Source of the DNA: Streptomyces leeuwenhoekii | GTDB lineage: Bacteria; Actinomycetota; Actinomycetes; Streptomycetales; Streptomycetaceae | Length of the DNA stretch: 64,000 nucleotides | Direction of reading: 5' to 3' | Assembly: GCF_001013905.1 (NCBI RefSeq) | Contig: NZ_LN831790.1 | Span: 4,106,001-4,170,000 of the forward strand | Shown here: positions 1 to 9,426 of the stretch, piece after piece | Layout of the letters: each line of letters opens with the position of its first letter | How positions within the stretch are numbered: the stretch's first letter is position 1 | Translations under genes and position numbers: made by a program | The notes under the pieces: generated by a model | What the model saw: the letters and a program-made list of their open reading frames with translations, nothing else | Told to the model about the DNA's origin: nothing | The model's database searches: none

Positions 1-597
1 GACGAGGTGGCCCGGCAGGGGTACGCGGCCTATCTGGCCGCCAAGCGCGCCCAGGACGAGGGCGGTGATCCCGTGGCGCAGTTGCGCCGCGGCTGGGACA
101 TGCACGTGTCGTTCGGGCTGGCCAACCCCGCGCTGTACCGGCTGCTGTACACCGAGCCCCGGCCGGGGCAGCAGTTCGCGGTCGCCGGCGAGGCCCACCA
201 GGTGCTGCTGCGCCTGGTGGAACGGGCGGCCGAGGCGGGCCGGCTGCGGACGGGGGTCGAGGCGGCCGCCGCCGCGATCCACTCGTCCGGCATGGGCGTG
301 ACCCTCACGCTCATCGCGGCCCAGGCCGACGGCAGGCTCGCCCACTACGAGGGGCTGTCCGACACCGTCCGCGAGGCCGTCCTGGCCTCCGTGCTCGTGC
401 CCGGCGACGACGCCGCCGGGCCCGACCCCCAGGTGCACCGGGCCGCCGTGCACGCCGTCGCCCTGAAGACCCTGATGCGGGACGGGGTGCGCTCCCTCAC
501 GTCCGGGGAGCGCACCCTGCTCGGCGAGTGGCTGGACCGCATCGCCGCCGAGGACGGGCGGGCGGACGGCGCGGCGGGGCGGCGGCCCGCGACCTGA
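1..597 (+). CDS. TetR family transcriptional regulator, C-terminal part (5' end outside window)
   Basis: The reading frame is open from base 1, so the gene starts upstream and the DNA-binding N-terminus is not visible. The 198 codons seen are alpha-helical and resemble the ligand-binding and dimerisation half of TetR regulators (FGLANPALYRLLY, then a helix beginning RLVERAAEAGRL). The tail after about codon 165 (LTSGERTLLGEWLDRI) is amphipathic. The target cannot be inferred because the divergent or downstream partner lies outside. The convergent neighbour ends 78 bp downstream. The family call rests on resemblance of the C-terminal half only. Confidence 0.7.
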   Translation, partial: DEVARQGYAAYLAAKRAQDEGGDPVAQLRRGWDMHVSFGLANPALYRLLYTEPRPGQQFAVAGEAHQVLLRLVERAAEAGRLRTGVEAAAAAIHSSGMGVTLTLIAAQADGRLAHYEGLSDTVREAVLASVLVPGDDAAGPDPQVHRAAVHAVALKTLMRDGVRSLTSGERTLLGEWLDRIAAEDGRADGAAGRRPAT

Positions 598-674
598 CCC
601 GGGACCGGGCGGCGGCACCCACGCCGCCGCCCCGCCCCGCGCCGTACCCGGGTGTGCGCGGTGCGCCGCCCCGG

Positions 675-1703
675 TCAGTTCGGGGTGGCCGCCGGCGCCG
701 GACCCACCAGTTCCGTCAGGACGTCCTCCATCGTGACGAAGCCGAGCACCGTGCCCGTCTCGCCGGTCACCGCGGCCAGGTGGCTGTCCATGCCCCGCAG
801 CGCGGTGAGGGTGTCGTCGAGCGGGGTGTCGATGCGGACGTGGGTGACCGGGTGCAGGGCGCTGCGCGGGAAGGGGCGCTCCCGGTCGGTGGCGCCGAGG
901 GTGTCCTTGATGTGGAGGTAGCCGAGCAGGGTGCCCTCGGGGCCGGTCACCGGGAAGCGGGAGTAGCCCGCCTCGGCGGCCAGGCGCTCCAGCGCGGCCG
1001 GGGTGACCGTGTGGTCGACGGTGTGCATCCGGTGCACCGGCACCAGGATCTCGCCGACCGGGCGGGTGCCCAGTTCCAGCGCGTCGCGCAGTCGTTCGCC
1101 GTCGGCGGGCGTCAGCAGTCCCGCCTCGCTGGCGTCGACGACCATACGGGCGAGCTGGTCGTCGGTGAAGACGGCCTCCACCTCGTCCTTCGGCTCCACG
1201 CGCAGCAGTCGCAGCAGCGCGTTGGCGAAGGCGTTGATGCCGAAGACGACCGGCTTGAGCGCCCGGGTCAGGGCGACCAGCGGCGGGCCGAGCAGCAGCG
1301 CGGTGGCGGCCGGGGCGGCCAGCGCGATGTTCTTCGGGATCATCTCGCCGATCAGCATGTGCAGATACGTCGCCAGGGCCAGCGCGATCGCGAACGCGAC
1401 CGGGTGGACCAGGGCGTGCGGCATGTGCACCGCCTCGAAGGCCGGCTCCAGCAGGTGCGCGATGGCCGGTTCGGCGACCGCGCCGAGCACCAGCGAGGAG
1501 ACGGTGATGCCGAGCTGCGCGGTGGCCATCAGCGCCGAGAGGTGCTCCAGGCCCCACAGGGTCATCCGGGCCCGTTTGTCGCCCTCCGCGGCGCGGGGCT
1601 CGATCTGGCTGCGGCGGACCGAGATCAGGGCGAACTCGCCGCCCACGAAGAACGCGTTCGTCACCAGCGTCAGGGCGCCGATGAGGAGCTGCACCACGGT
1701 CAT
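675..1703 (-). CDS. Hemolysin family protein (CNNM transmembrane plus CBS pair)
   Basis: Integral membrane protein of 342 residues. An N-terminal DUF21/CNNM domain (about residues 1-190) has several hydrophobic segments and the conserved EMIPKNIAL stretch. It is followed by a CBS pair (about 205-335) containing TPVGEILVPV-like and YSRFPVTGPEG motifs. The family is linked to divalent cation (Mg2+/Co2+) efflux or homeostasis; haemolytic activity is not implied. The ATG at 1703 starts MTVVQLLIG and overlaps the stop of the upstream paralogue as ATGA, so the two are probably translationally coupled. It lacks the C-terminal CorC_HlyC domain that its partner carries. Confidence 0.88.
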   Translation of the reverse strand: MTVVQLLIGALTLVTNAFFVGGEFALISVRRSQIEPRAAEGDKRARMTLWGLEHLSALMATAQLGITVSSLVLGAVAEPAIAHLLEPAFEAVHMPHALVHPVAFAIALALATYLHMLIGEMIPKNIALAAPAATALLLGPPLVALTRALKPVVFGINAFANALLRLLRVEPKDEVEAVFTDDQLARMVVDASEAGLLTPADGERLRDALELGTRPVGEILVPVHRMHTVDHTVTPAALERLAAEAGYSRFPVTGPEGTLLGYLHIKDTLGATDRERPFPRSALHPVTHVRIDTPLDDTLTALRGMDSHLAAVTGETGTVLGFVTMEDVLTELVGPAPAATPN

Positions 1704-3118
1704 CGGGCCGCCTCCGCCCGCTCGGTGGCGGGCCGCACGGCCGCCTGGCCGATCACCCGGCCGCTCCCGGCACCGCCGGACGGCGCGGAATTGGACACGG
1801 ACACGGACGCGGACACGGACGCGGGCGCGGTGATGCGGACCCGGTCGGCGCGGTGGTGCTCGACGTCGAGGACGTCCAGCCGCCAGCCGTCCAGGTCGAC
1901 CATGTCGCCCTTGGCGGGGATGCGGGCCAGGTGGGTGGCGACGAGTCCCGCCACCGTCTCGTAGGGCCCCTCCGGTGCCCGCAGGCCGATGCCGGCCAGG
2001 CGGTCGATGCGGACCGAGCCGTCGGCCTCCCAGGCCGCGCGGCCGTCCGCGCCGGCGGGCGCGGGCAGCAGGTCCGGGGCCTCGACCGGGTCGTGCTCGT
2101 CGCGCACCTCGCCGACGACCTCCTCGACGATGTCCTCCACCGTGGCCACACCGGCCGTACCGCCGTACTCGTCGATGACGACGGCCATCGTGCGGCTTGC
2201 GCGCATGCGCTCCAGGAGCCGGTCGGCGGGCAGGCTGTCGGGCACCAGCAGCGGCGCGGTGGCCAGCTCGGTGACGGGGGTGTCCGCCCGGCGATGCGGG
2301 GGCAGCGCCAGGACGTCGCGGATGTGGACGGTGCCGATGACCTCGTCGAGGCTGTCCCGGTAGACCGGGAAGCGGGACAGGCCGGTGGCGTGCGTGAGGT
2401 TCGCCGCGTCCGCGGCGGTGGCGTGCGCCTCCAGGGCCTTGACGTCCACGCGCGGGGTCATCACGTTCTCCGCGGTCAGCTCGCCCAGGTGCAGGGTCCG
2501 TACGAACAGCTCGGCGCTGTCGGCCTCCAGGGCGCCCTCGGCGGCCGAGTGCCGGGCCAGGGCGACCAGCTCCTCGGGGGTGCGGGCGGAGGCCAGTTCC
2601 TCGGCGGGCTCCAGGCCGAAGCGGCGCACGAAGCGGTTGGCGGTGTTGTTCAGATGGGTGATGAACGGGCCGAAGGCGGCCGTGAAGCCGCGTTGCGGCC
2701 CGGCCACCACCTTGGCGACCGCCAGCGGCCGGGAGATCGCCCAGTTCTTGGGCACCAGCTCGCCGACGACCATCAGGACGACCGTGGAGAGGGCCACCCC
2801 CAGCACGGTCGCCACCGGGGAGGCGGCGCCGCCCAGGCCGAGCGCCTGGAGCGGGCCGCGCAACAGCACGGCGAGAGAGGGCTCGGCGAGCATGCCGATG
2901 ACCAGGGAGGTGACGGTGATGCCGAGCTGGGCGCCGGAGAGCTGCAGGGTCAGGCGGCGTACGGCCTTCCACGCGCTCTCGGCGCCGCGCTCACCGGCCT
3001 CGGCGGCGCGCTCCAGGTCGCCGCGCTCGACGGTGGTGAGCGAGAACTCGGCCGCGACGAACACGGCACAGGCCAGGGTGAGCAGGAGGGCCAGCGCGAG
3101 CAGCAGGACCTCGGTCAC
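1700..3118 (-). CDS. Hemolysin family protein (CNNM, CBS pair, CorC_HlyC domain)
   Basis: First gene of a two-gene unit, 472 residues, GTG start behind a G-rich ribosome site. The N-terminal CNNM domain (about 1-195) carries the GELVPKNWAI motif. A CBS pair (about 215-335) includes SRFPVYRDSLDE and AVVIDEYGGTAG, followed by a CorC_HlyC domain (about 345-435). It is a probable cation efflux or regulation membrane protein. The two paralogues likely act as a heteromeric pair, an inference from their 4-bp overlap. The C-terminal tail holds a Ser-Val repeat encoded by alternating GTCC/GCGTCC units near 1795-1828, probably replication-slippage sequence with no obvious function. Confidence 0.9.
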   Translation of the reverse strand: MTEVLLLALALLLTLACAVFVAAEFSLTTVERGDLERAAEAGERGAESAWKAVRRLTLQLSGAQLGITVTSLVIGMLAEPSLAVLLRGPLQALGLGGAASPVATVLGVALSTVVLMVVGELVPKNWAISRPLAVAKVVAGPQRGFTAAFGPFITHLNNTANRFVRRFGLEPAEELASARTPEELVALARHSAAEGALEADSAELFVRTLHLGELTAENVMTPRVDVKALEAHATAADAANLTHATGLSRFPVYRDSLDEVIGTVHIRDVLALPPHRRADTPVTELATAPLLVPDSLPADRLLERMRASRTMAVVIDEYGGTAGVATVEDIVEEVVGEVRDEHDPVEAPDLLPAPAGADGRAAWEADGSVRIDRLAGIGLRAPEGPYETVAGLVATHLARIPAKGDMVDLDGWRLDVLDVEHHRADRVRITAPASVSASVSVSNSAPSGGAGSGRVIGQAAVRPATERAEAAR

Positions 3119-3390
3119 CGTGCCACCCCCGCTTCCTCACGAGCGGGCGACGTGGGCCGCGTGCGGGACGGTGCGCGGCCGGCACGGCTGGTACTGGGAG
3201 GCTCCATTGCGGAACGGGACTCCTTAACGGGGTCGATGGGTCGCAACCCATGGTAAAGGACGGGCAAAGTGATGCCACTGTCTGTGAAAACGGCACGATC
3301 GGGGCGGTTGTTCCCGGGCGGGTGCCTCCCCCAAACGCCGCCCTGGTGTGACGATCCCCGCACCGCCTCCGCCCGTGACCGCCCGGGGCC

Positions 3391-4281
3391 TCACGGCCGG
3401 CGGGGGTGACGCGGGGGCGCGGGTGCGTCCGGGGCCGCCCCCGCGGTGTCGAGCAGGGCCCGGGCGGCCGCCACGAAATCCGTACGCGCCGCGGTCAGCC
3501 GGGTGAGGGCGTCGGCGTGCTCGCTTCCCGCGCGGAGCGCTCCCTCCCACGAGGGGTCGCCGAGCAGTGCCCGCCGCTGCCCCGGGGTGAGCAGCCCGCA
3601 GGCGTCCAGGGAGTCGGCCGCGCGTTGCCGGGCGGCGTCGAAGGCGGCCTGGTCGACGCGCCCGGCGTCGAGGTGGAAGGCGGCTTCGCGCAGCCGGGTC
3701 AGGGCCCGGTGCGCCGCACGCGCGAGCGCGGCCGGCGAGGACTCCTCCGCCCCGCCGGCCGGCCCGCCATCGGTCGCGGCGCCCAGGACGCGCAGGGCGC
3801 CGGCCCGCGGCGCCAGCCGCCGCGCGTGGTCGCAGGCCGTGAGGCCGCGCTCCCGGGCGGTGTGCGCCAGCAGCGCGAGGGACTCCGGCCCCTCCAGTTC
3901 CACCACGGCGTGGGTCGCCCGCACGGCGCGGGTGGCGAGGGTCAGGGAGTCCGGCTCGCCGCCGGAGTCGTCCTCCAGCAGTTCCGGCCGGGACACCAGC
4001 TCCTCCAGCCGGTCCAGGGCCGCGACGAAGGCGGCGTAGGCGTCCCGCCGGATCTCCCGGCGCCACTGTTCGTGGACGGCGCGCTGGGCCGCGTGCGCCT
4101 GGTCGAGGGCGGCCCGGTAGGTGGTGTCGGCCTGTGCCAGTACGGCGTCCGCCTGGGCGATCGCCCCTCGCAGCTGCACCCGCGCGGCACCGAGGGTGCC
4201 CAGCGCGCCGAGCACCACCCCCAGCAGCGTGCAGACCGCCCCGACGACCGCGGACACGCTGTCGGAGTCCATGAGGTCCAT
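3391..4281 (-). CDS. Conserved hypothetical protein with one N-terminal TM and a coiled coil
   Basis: A 296-residue protein of unknown function. Residues about 6-28 form one hydrophobic segment (AVVGAVCTLLGVVLGALGTL). The next 45 residues are Ala/Gln/Arg-rich and predicted coiled coil (AQADAVLAQADTTYRAALDQ). The remainder is helical and Ala/Arg/Leu-rich. The start at 4281 (MDLMDSD) has AGGA 8 bases upstream; an ATG 9 bases earlier is possible. It may be co-transcribed after the penicillin-binding protein gene, whose stop lies about 100 bp away. I see no catalytic motif. Confidence 0.72.
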   Translation of the reverse strand: MDLMDSDSVSAVVGAVCTLLGVVLGALGTLGAARVQLRGAIAQADAVLAQADTTYRAALDQAHAAQRAVHEQWRREIRRDAYAAFVAALDRLEELVSRPELLEDDSGGEPDSLTLATRAVRATHAVVELEGPESLALLAHTARERGLTACDHARRLAPRAGALRVLGAATDGGPAGGAEESSPAALARAAHRALTRLREAAFHLDAGRVDQAAFDAARQRAADSLDACGLLTPGQRRALLGDPSWEGALRAGSEHADALTRLTAARTDFVAAARALLDTAGAAPDAPAPPRHPRRP

Positions 4282-4384
4282 GGGGCCCATCCTGGCGGGC
4301 CCGTCCGCCGCGCTCGGTGCGTTCCGCCGTATCCGATGACCGGAGGTCGCCGTATCCGAGGACCGGAGGCGGGGACGAGCCCGG

Positions 4385-6022
4385 TCAGGACGGGTCCGCG
4401 GGTACGGCCGACAGCAGGCTGCGCAGGACCGGGCCGGCGGACCCTCCGCCCGTGACGCCCTCCTCGACCACACAGGCCACGGCGACGTTGCCGCGATGGG
4501 CGACCAGCCAGCCGTTGTTGTCCTGCTCCTCGGAGACCTCGGCGGTGCCGGTCTTGGCGCCGATCTCGCCGGGCAGGCCGGACAGGACGTCCGCCGTGCC
4601 GTCGGTGACGGTGGCGCGCAGCATGTCCCGCAGGTGCGCGACCACCTTCCCGGGGAGCGGTGTGGTCGTCGTCGTGTCCTCGTTGCCGGGGGTGAGGGAG
4701 GGCTGGCGGAAGGTGCCGGAGACCGCGGTCGCGGTGACCGACGCCATGATCAGCGGGTTGGCCTGGATGCGGCCCTGCCCGATCATCGAGGCGGCCTTCT
4801 CCGTCTCGTCCCCGGGCACCGGCACCGAACCGTCGTACGACGGGATGCCGATGTGCCACTCCTGGCCGACCCCGAAGTAGGTGCGCGCCACATCGCCGAG
4901 CTCCCGGTCGCCCAGCTTGCCGCGCAGGCTGATGAAGGCCGTGTTGCAGGACTCGGTGAAGTCCTCGCGGAACGTGGCGCCCCGGTGTTCGGAGGTCTCC
5001 ACGTTGTGGAACTCCTTGCCGACGGTCAGGTACTTCGGGCAGTCCACGGTGTCGTCCGGGGCGACGGCGCCCTTGAGCAGCAGGGCGGCGCTGGTGACGA
5101 TCTTCCAGGTGGAGCCGGGCGCGTAGGTGCCGGAGGCGGCGCGGTTGAAGCCGGTGGCCGGGGAGTTGGCCAGGGCGAGGATCTCGCCGTCGTCGACCCG
5201 CAGGGCGACGAGCGCGGCGTTCTTGCCGCCGGCCTCGCCGAGGGCCTTCTCGGCGGCGGACTGCCACTCGGCGTCGAGGGTGGTGCGGACCGGGCCGGCG
5301 GGCGACGGCCCGGCCTCGCCGCCGAAGGACACCTCGGTGCGCTCCACCTTGCCGGTGACCCGGTCGACCAGGTGGACGGCACCGCGCGGCTCGGCTCCGG
5401 CGCCGCCTCGCAGTCGCGCCAGGACGGGGGTCAGGGAGGGATGCCTTCCCTCCGGCAGGGAGGCGCCGTCGCGGTCGGTGACCTCGCGGGCCGGGGTCTC
5501 CTCGCGGTCCAGGCGGAACTTCTCCGTCCTGCTCAGCCTCGGGTGGACCACCGACAGCTTCCAGTCCACCTTCCAGGTGCCGTCCTGCTGCTCGCGCACC
5601 GGGACGGCGGACGTGTACGTCCAGGTGCCGAGGCCCTCGATCGGCATCCGGGCGGTGAAGGGGACGCTGACGGTGCCGTCGTCCGCCTCCCGCACCCGCT
5701 CCGCCCGCGCCGCCGTGAGCCGGGGTCTGGCGATGTCGAGCCCGGCGGTGAAGCTGCGCAGCACCCGCTCCGCCGAATCGGGCCGGGTGGTGCGGCCCGC
5801 CGCGCTCGGCAGGCGGCCGGCGGACCAGTCGGCGAGGAAGGCGCGGGCCTGGGCCGTGGCGGCCGGATCGGGGGCGTCGGCGCCGCGGTCGAACGGGCCG
5901 ATCCCGGCGGCGTACGACCCACCGGCGGCGACCGCGAGCACCACCGCCACCGCGGTCGCGGCACGCACCGCGGTGCGCGGCGCGCGTCGGCTGCGGGCGG
6001 GGGCGTATCGGGTTTCTGACAT
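4385..6022 (-). CDS. Penicillin-binding transpeptidase with MecA_N-like domain
   Basis: A 545-residue cell-wall D,D-transpeptidase. A basic N-terminus and one signal anchor (about 18-40) are followed by an NTF2-like MecA_N domain (about 55-165), a linker, and the transpeptidase domain. The catalytic SxxK is Ser304-Thr-Trp-Lys307, the second motif is Ser358-Cys-Asn360, and the KTG motif is Lys490-Thr-Gly492 (AKTGTAE). All penicillin-binding residues are intact, so it should be active and acylated by beta-lactams. The MecA_N domain is shared with low-affinity PBPs such as PBP2a and with many normal actinobacterial class B PBPs, so resistance cannot be concluded. It sits alone, not in a division cluster. 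Confidence 0.92.
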   Translation of the reverse strand: MSETRYAPARSRRAPRTAVRAATAVAVVLAVAAGGSYAAGIGPFDRGADAPDPAATAQARAFLADWSAGRLPSAAGRTTRPDSAERVLRSFTAGLDIARPRLTAARAERVREADDGTVSVPFTARMPIEGLGTWTYTSAVPVREQQDGTWKVDWKLSVVHPRLSRTEKFRLDREETPAREVTDRDGASLPEGRHPSLTPVLARLRGGAGAEPRGAVHLVDRVTGKVERTEVSFGGEAGPSPAGPVRTTLDAEWQSAAEKALGEAGGKNAALVALRVDDGEILALANSPATGFNRAASGTYAPGSTWKIVTSAALLLKGAVAPDDTVDCPKYLTVGKEFHNVETSEHRGATFREDFTESCNTAFISLRGKLGDRELGDVARTYFGVGQEWHIGIPSYDGSVPVPGDETEKAASMIGQGRIQANPLIMASVTATAVSGTFRQPSLTPGNEDTTTTTPLPGKVVAHLRDMLRATVTDGTADVLSGLPGEIGAKTGTAEVSEEQDNNGWLVAHRGNVAVACVVEEGVTGGGSAGPVLRSLLSAVPADPS

Positions 6023-6166
6023 CGACGGCTCCTTGCCTGTTCGGGTGCCGGCTCCGCGGGTGCGGGCCCGCGGGTGCGGTATTGCGACTCGGTACTGCGG
6101 GGCTGCGGGGCTGCGCGCTGCCGGCTTCGGTGCTGCGGTGGTGGCGCACCGGGGCGCGGGTGGTCT

Positions 6167-7222
6167 CTACGGTGTGCCGGTCCGGTGGCCGCCCCGGGCG
6201 TCCTCGAAGAAGGCGAGGATGGTGTCGGTGGCGTCCAGGGCCCTGCTGGTGGGGCCGAAGCCGTCGGGCGGGGTCATGTCCGAGCCGGGCCAGGTGTGTC
6301 CGCCGCCGTGGACGACGAGGAGCTGGACGGTGGCCGGGGAGCCCTTCAGGCGCCACACCGTGCGGTCGTAGCCCTTCCCGGCGGTGGTGACCGGCCGTCC
6401 CGCGCCGCCGGCGGTGGCGAACGCCTGGGCGCTGGCGCGGGCCGACAGGGTCGGGGTGATCGGCTCCGTGGGGTCCGGGGGCGGTGACGGCCATCCGCCG
6501 AGCGGCCGTACCGGGTCCTTCGCCCCGTAGACGATCATCACGGGCACCGGCCCGGTCGGCCGTACGGCGGCGGGCCCGGAGGGTAGCTGGCCCGACACGG
6601 CGGCGGCGCCCGCGAGCAGGTCCGGGCGCTGGGCCGCCGTCCGCAGGGCCATGGAACCGCCGTTGGAGAAGCCGACCGCGTAGACGCGTTCGGGGTCGGC
6701 CCGCTCGGTCCGTACGAGCTCGTCGACGAGCGCCTCGGCGAACCGCACGTCGAGATCCGGGTCCGGCCGCTGCCGGGTGGGCCGGGTGCCGGCCCCCCAC
6801 CCCTGGTGCAGGCCCTCGGGGAAGGCGATCAGCATGCCGCGGGCCCGGGCGTCCTCGGCCAGCCGGGACTGCACGCGCAGTTCCTCGGGGTCGGAGCCGC
6901 GGCCGTGGAAGGCGATGACCAAGGGGCGGGGCCGCGCGGTGCCGGTGGCGGGCCGGTGGAGCAGGTACCGCCTGGTCCGGCCGTCCACCCGCAGGTGCTC
7001 CCGGGTGAGCCCCGCCCGTGCCGCCGGGTCGCCCCCGCCGCCGGGCGGCACGGTGGCGGCCGGTGCCGTGGTGGTCGGTGCCGTGGTGGTCGGTGCCGGT
7101 GCGGTGGGGGGCCGTTCGGAGGTGGTGCCGCAGCCGGTCAGGGCGAGGGCGAGCACCAGGGCGGCCGGCCAGGCGCGCGACCGGAGCGCGCGACGGGGAA
7201 GAGCAGGAGCGTTTTCGGGCAT
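6167..7222 (-). CDS. Secreted lipoprotein esterase, polyhydroxybutyrate depolymerase/LpqC family
   Basis: A 351-residue exported alpha/beta-hydrolase. Signal peptide residues 1-30 end in the lipobox Leu-Thr-Gly-Cys31. A Thr/Ala/Pro-rich spacer (about 40-60) follows, then the hydrolase fold. The nucleophile is Ser186 in GFSNGG, the oxyanion region is AFHGRGSD, and the catalytic His lies in the C-terminal VVHGGGHTWPG. Members hydrolyse short polyesters or act as feruloyl/acetyl esterases. Whether PHB is the substrate cannot be told. The DNA encoding the spacer is a slippage-prone tract of repeated GGTGCCGTGGTGGTC units near 7060-7105. Confidence 0.88.
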   Translation of the reverse strand: MPENAPALPRRALRSRAWPAALVLALALTGCGTTSERPPTAPAPTTTAPTTTAPAATVPPGGGGDPAARAGLTREHLRVDGRTRRYLLHRPATGTARPRPLVIAFHGRGSDPEELRVQSRLAEDARARGMLIAFPEGLHQGWGAGTRPTRQRPDPDLDVRFAEALVDELVRTERADPERVYAVGFSNGGSMALRTAAQRPDLLAGAAAVSGQLPSGPAAVRPTGPVPVMIVYGAKDPVRPLGGWPSPPPDPTEPITPTLSARASAQAFATAGGAGRPVTTAGKGYDRTVWRLKGSPATVQLLVVHGGGHTWPGSDMTPPDGFGPTSRALDATDTILAFFEDARGGHRTGTP

Positions 7223-7406
7223 GAGGCGAGGACAGCAAGGCGGCCCGCCGTCTGTCCAAGCTCGCTATCGGTCTCGGTTCGATCCGATTCCGATATGGAT
7301 GCTGGTGGCGGCGGCGCGGCGAACCCCGGAGCGCCGTACGGCTGTTGCAGAAGCGTCACACTTCCACGGGCCGGAGCGGCGGACCGCGCCCGGCCGCCCG
7401 CGCCGC

Positions 7407-9020
7407 TCAGCCGTCGTTGTCGCGCCAGCGTCCGCCGTTGGGGGCCGAGTCGAAGCGGGTGGCGGCGGAGGCGTTGCCGGTGAAGTCGTTGCCGGAGACC
7501 CGGCCGGCGCTCCAGGCGGAATCGCCGGTGAGCCACAGGGCGTGGATCTGGGTGCGGGGGTGCCGGTCGTCCCTGATCCGGTTGCCGTGGACGTACGGGT
7601 GGGACACGGCCGTCGCGGCGGTGAGGCCGGCCCGCGGGGCGGGGGCGTCGGGGAGGCGGTAGGCGGAGCCGGGGGCGGGTGTGCCGTCGGGCCAGGCCGT
7701 GGCGGCGCCGGGGCGGTGCGGGGCCAGGGTAAGTGTGGTCACCGTGTTGTCCAGCACCACGGCGCTCCGCCCGGCCACCGTGACCCGCTTCCCGCGGTGG
7801 CCGCCCGGGGGCCAGTCGGCGTCGTCGTCGGTCAGGGTCCGGGCCGTGTGGCGGACGCCCGCGCCCTCCCCCCGGGCCTGCGGTGCGGCGCGGCGGCCGT
7901 TGCTCCGGACGCGGTTGCCGAGGATCGCCGGTTCGCGCAGCGGGGCGTCGAGGCGGATGCCGTCGAGGCCGTTGTCGTGGATGTCGTTGGACTCGAGGAC
8001 GATGTCGGTGGCCGCCTCCTGGTCGCCGCCGGCCAGGTTGTGCTGCCAGTAGCCGTACCGGCCGTTGTTGCTGATGCGGTTGCCGCGGAAGGCGTAGGCG
8101 CCCGGGGTGTTGCCGAGGGCGACCCCGTCGCCGGCGTTGCCGTCGATGAGGCAGCCGGTGACGGTGCCGCCGCGTCCGCCGATGCTCGTGGTGCCCTGCG
8201 ACGACACGTCGAACCCGGCCTGGTGGTTGCCGATCAGGGTGCAGCCGGTCACCAGCAGCCCGTCGGCGCCCCAGTCGGAAATGCCGAAGCGGTTGTCCTC
8301 GGCATGGCAGGCGGTGATGCGGATGCCGCGCGGCGGCGTCCAGTGGTCCTGCTGGAGCTCCAGGAAGATGCCGTTGGTGCCGTTGCCGGTGGCCGTGCAG
8401 TCGGTCACCGCCAGCCGTTCGACCGGGCCCCAGCCGCCGACGCCGATGCCCAGGCCCGCGCCGCCCATCTGCTCGCCGGAGTCCTGCCGTCCGCACCGCT
8501 CGGCGAGCACGCCCTCCACGACGGTGTCCTGCAGGAAGTCGCAGCCGAAGCCGGTCGCCGCCGTGTCGTGGATCCACAGGTCGGTGAAGCGGCCCCGCAG
8601 CACGTACTGCAGGCCGAGGCCCTTGGCCAGGACGTCGTACTCCGGGGTCCGCACGCCCGAGCCGTCGATCTCGAAGTGCGCGAAGGTCACGTCGGCGATG
8701 TGGTGGTCCACACCGGCGCCGTGCTGGGCGGTGGTGAACCAGGCCAGGGGCACCGGGGTCGCGGGGGCGCCCGGGTTGCCCAGCTCGAAGCGGGTGGTAC
8801 CGCGCCCGGCGCCGACCAGGGAGACGCCGCTGCGCCACAGCACCGGCCGGTCCCGGATCACATACCGGCCGGCGGGGACGTGGACGGTCCGGGGGCGGCC
8901 GTCCACGGCGCAGGCGTCCCCCAGCGCGTCCACCAGCTTCTGGAGCACCGGCTGGTCGTTGGTGGTGCCGTCCCCGGCCAGACCGTGGTCGCGGGCGTCG
9001 ACCGTCAGCGGCAGGTTCAT
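7407..9020 (-). CDS. Right-handed parallel beta-helix repeat protein
   Basis: A 537-residue protein. The N-terminus (LPLTVDARDHGLAGDGTTND) is the classic start of pectate-lyase/GP28-like beta-helix folds. It is followed by regularly spaced Asn/Gly coils (GNHQAGFDVSSQG, GNAGDGVALGN, HDNGLDGIRLD) typical of NosD/PbH1 repeats. No signal peptide is visible, so it could be cytoplasmic, or the start could be misplaced. No clear polysaccharide lyase catalytic pair was recognised, so substrate and activity are unknown. The ATG start has GGAGG about 7 bases upstream. It is probably monocistronic. Confidence 0.85.
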   Translation of the reverse strand: MNLPLTVDARDHGLAGDGTTNDQPVLQKLVDALGDACAVDGRPRTVHVPAGRYVIRDRPVLWRSGVSLVGAGRGTTRFELGNPGAPATPVPLAWFTTAQHGAGVDHHIADVTFAHFEIDGSGVRTPEYDVLAKGLGLQYVLRGRFTDLWIHDTAATGFGCDFLQDTVVEGVLAERCGRQDSGEQMGGAGLGIGVGGWGPVERLAVTDCTATGNGTNGIFLELQQDHWTPPRGIRITACHAEDNRFGISDWGADGLLVTGCTLIGNHQAGFDVSSQGTTSIGGRGGTVTGCLIDGNAGDGVALGNTPGAYAFRGNRISNNGRYGYWQHNLAGGDQEAATDIVLESNDIHDNGLDGIRLDAPLREPAILGNRVRSNGRRAAPQARGEGAGVRHTARTLTDDDADWPPGGHRGKRVTVAGRSAVVLDNTVTTLTLAPHRPGAATAWPDGTPAPGSAYRLPDAPAPRAGLTAATAVSHPYVHGNRIRDDRHPRTQIHALWLTGDSAWSAGRVSGNDFTGNASAATRFDSAPNGGRWRDNDG

Positions 9021-9426
9021 ACGGACTCCCTCCAGGGTGACGGCGGTGGGCGGCGGCCGGCGCGTACGGGAGGACGCAGGACTCCGTACGCCCGGCCCCG
9101 GCCGTCACGTGCCCGGCTCGGTCGTGGTTCCCTCGTGGCGCCGGGCCGGACCGGGGCGCGGACGCCGCCGGACCGCCGCCGCTCCCCCGCCGGGTACCAG
9201 CCTTCCCCGCGCCTCAATCGCCCGGCGGGCCCGGGACCGGAGGGGCCGGTGTCACCCGGCACACGGGCGCCGCCCACCGCACAGTCACCGCAGGCCCCAC
9301 CGCGCACTCGCCGCAGGCCCCACCGCGCACTCCCGTCGTACCCGCCGCACCCGCCACACATTGATTCGGACATTTGATTCGGACATTTAGGGAGTTTGTT
9401 CGCAATTCTGAGGTAATAATCAGAAC
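9021..9426. other. Intergenic region, 406 bp, repeat-bearing and AT-rich at its right end
   Basis: No credible gene. The left part is the upstream region of the beta-helix gene. Near 9287-9333 the unit CCGCAGGCCCCACCGCGCACTC occurs twice in tandem. At 9361-9386 TTGATTCGGACAT is repeated directly. The last 40 bases are unusually AT-rich and contain a perfect inverted repeat next to the DUF6479 gene start. Confidence 0.6.
9406..9425 (+). promoter_or_regulatory. Inverted repeat overlapping the probable -10 region of the DUF6479 gene
   Basis: TTCTGA and TCAGAA flank an 8-base GGTAATAA core, ending one base before the ATG at 9427. The core contains TAATAA, close to a -10 hexamer. This may be an operator for a dimeric regulator. 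If transcription starts upstream it could instead be a hairpin hiding the start codon. Confidence 0.45.

Noticed and set aside
3236..3251. 6-bp hairpin ATGGGT-CGCA-ACCCAT upstream of the CNNM genes as a riboswitch
   Set aside because: Far too small and no match to known Mg2+ or cyclic-di-AMP riboswitch cores.
528..3256. Long plus-strand frames opposite the CNNM/CBS genes
   Set aside because: Antisense to two well-supported membrane proteins and with no recognisable protein.
3115..3363. Short frame overlapping the start of the first CNNM gene (GTGA)
   Set aside because: AAGGAG lies 12 bases before an internal ATG, giving a possible 30-residue coupled upstream peptide, but spacing is poor and no conservation is known; too weak to list as a gene.
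7258..7290. Possible operator in the beta-helix/esterase intergenic region
   Set aside because: Partial repeats such as CGGTCTCGGTTCGATCCG are imperfect and not centred on a promoter; could be chance.
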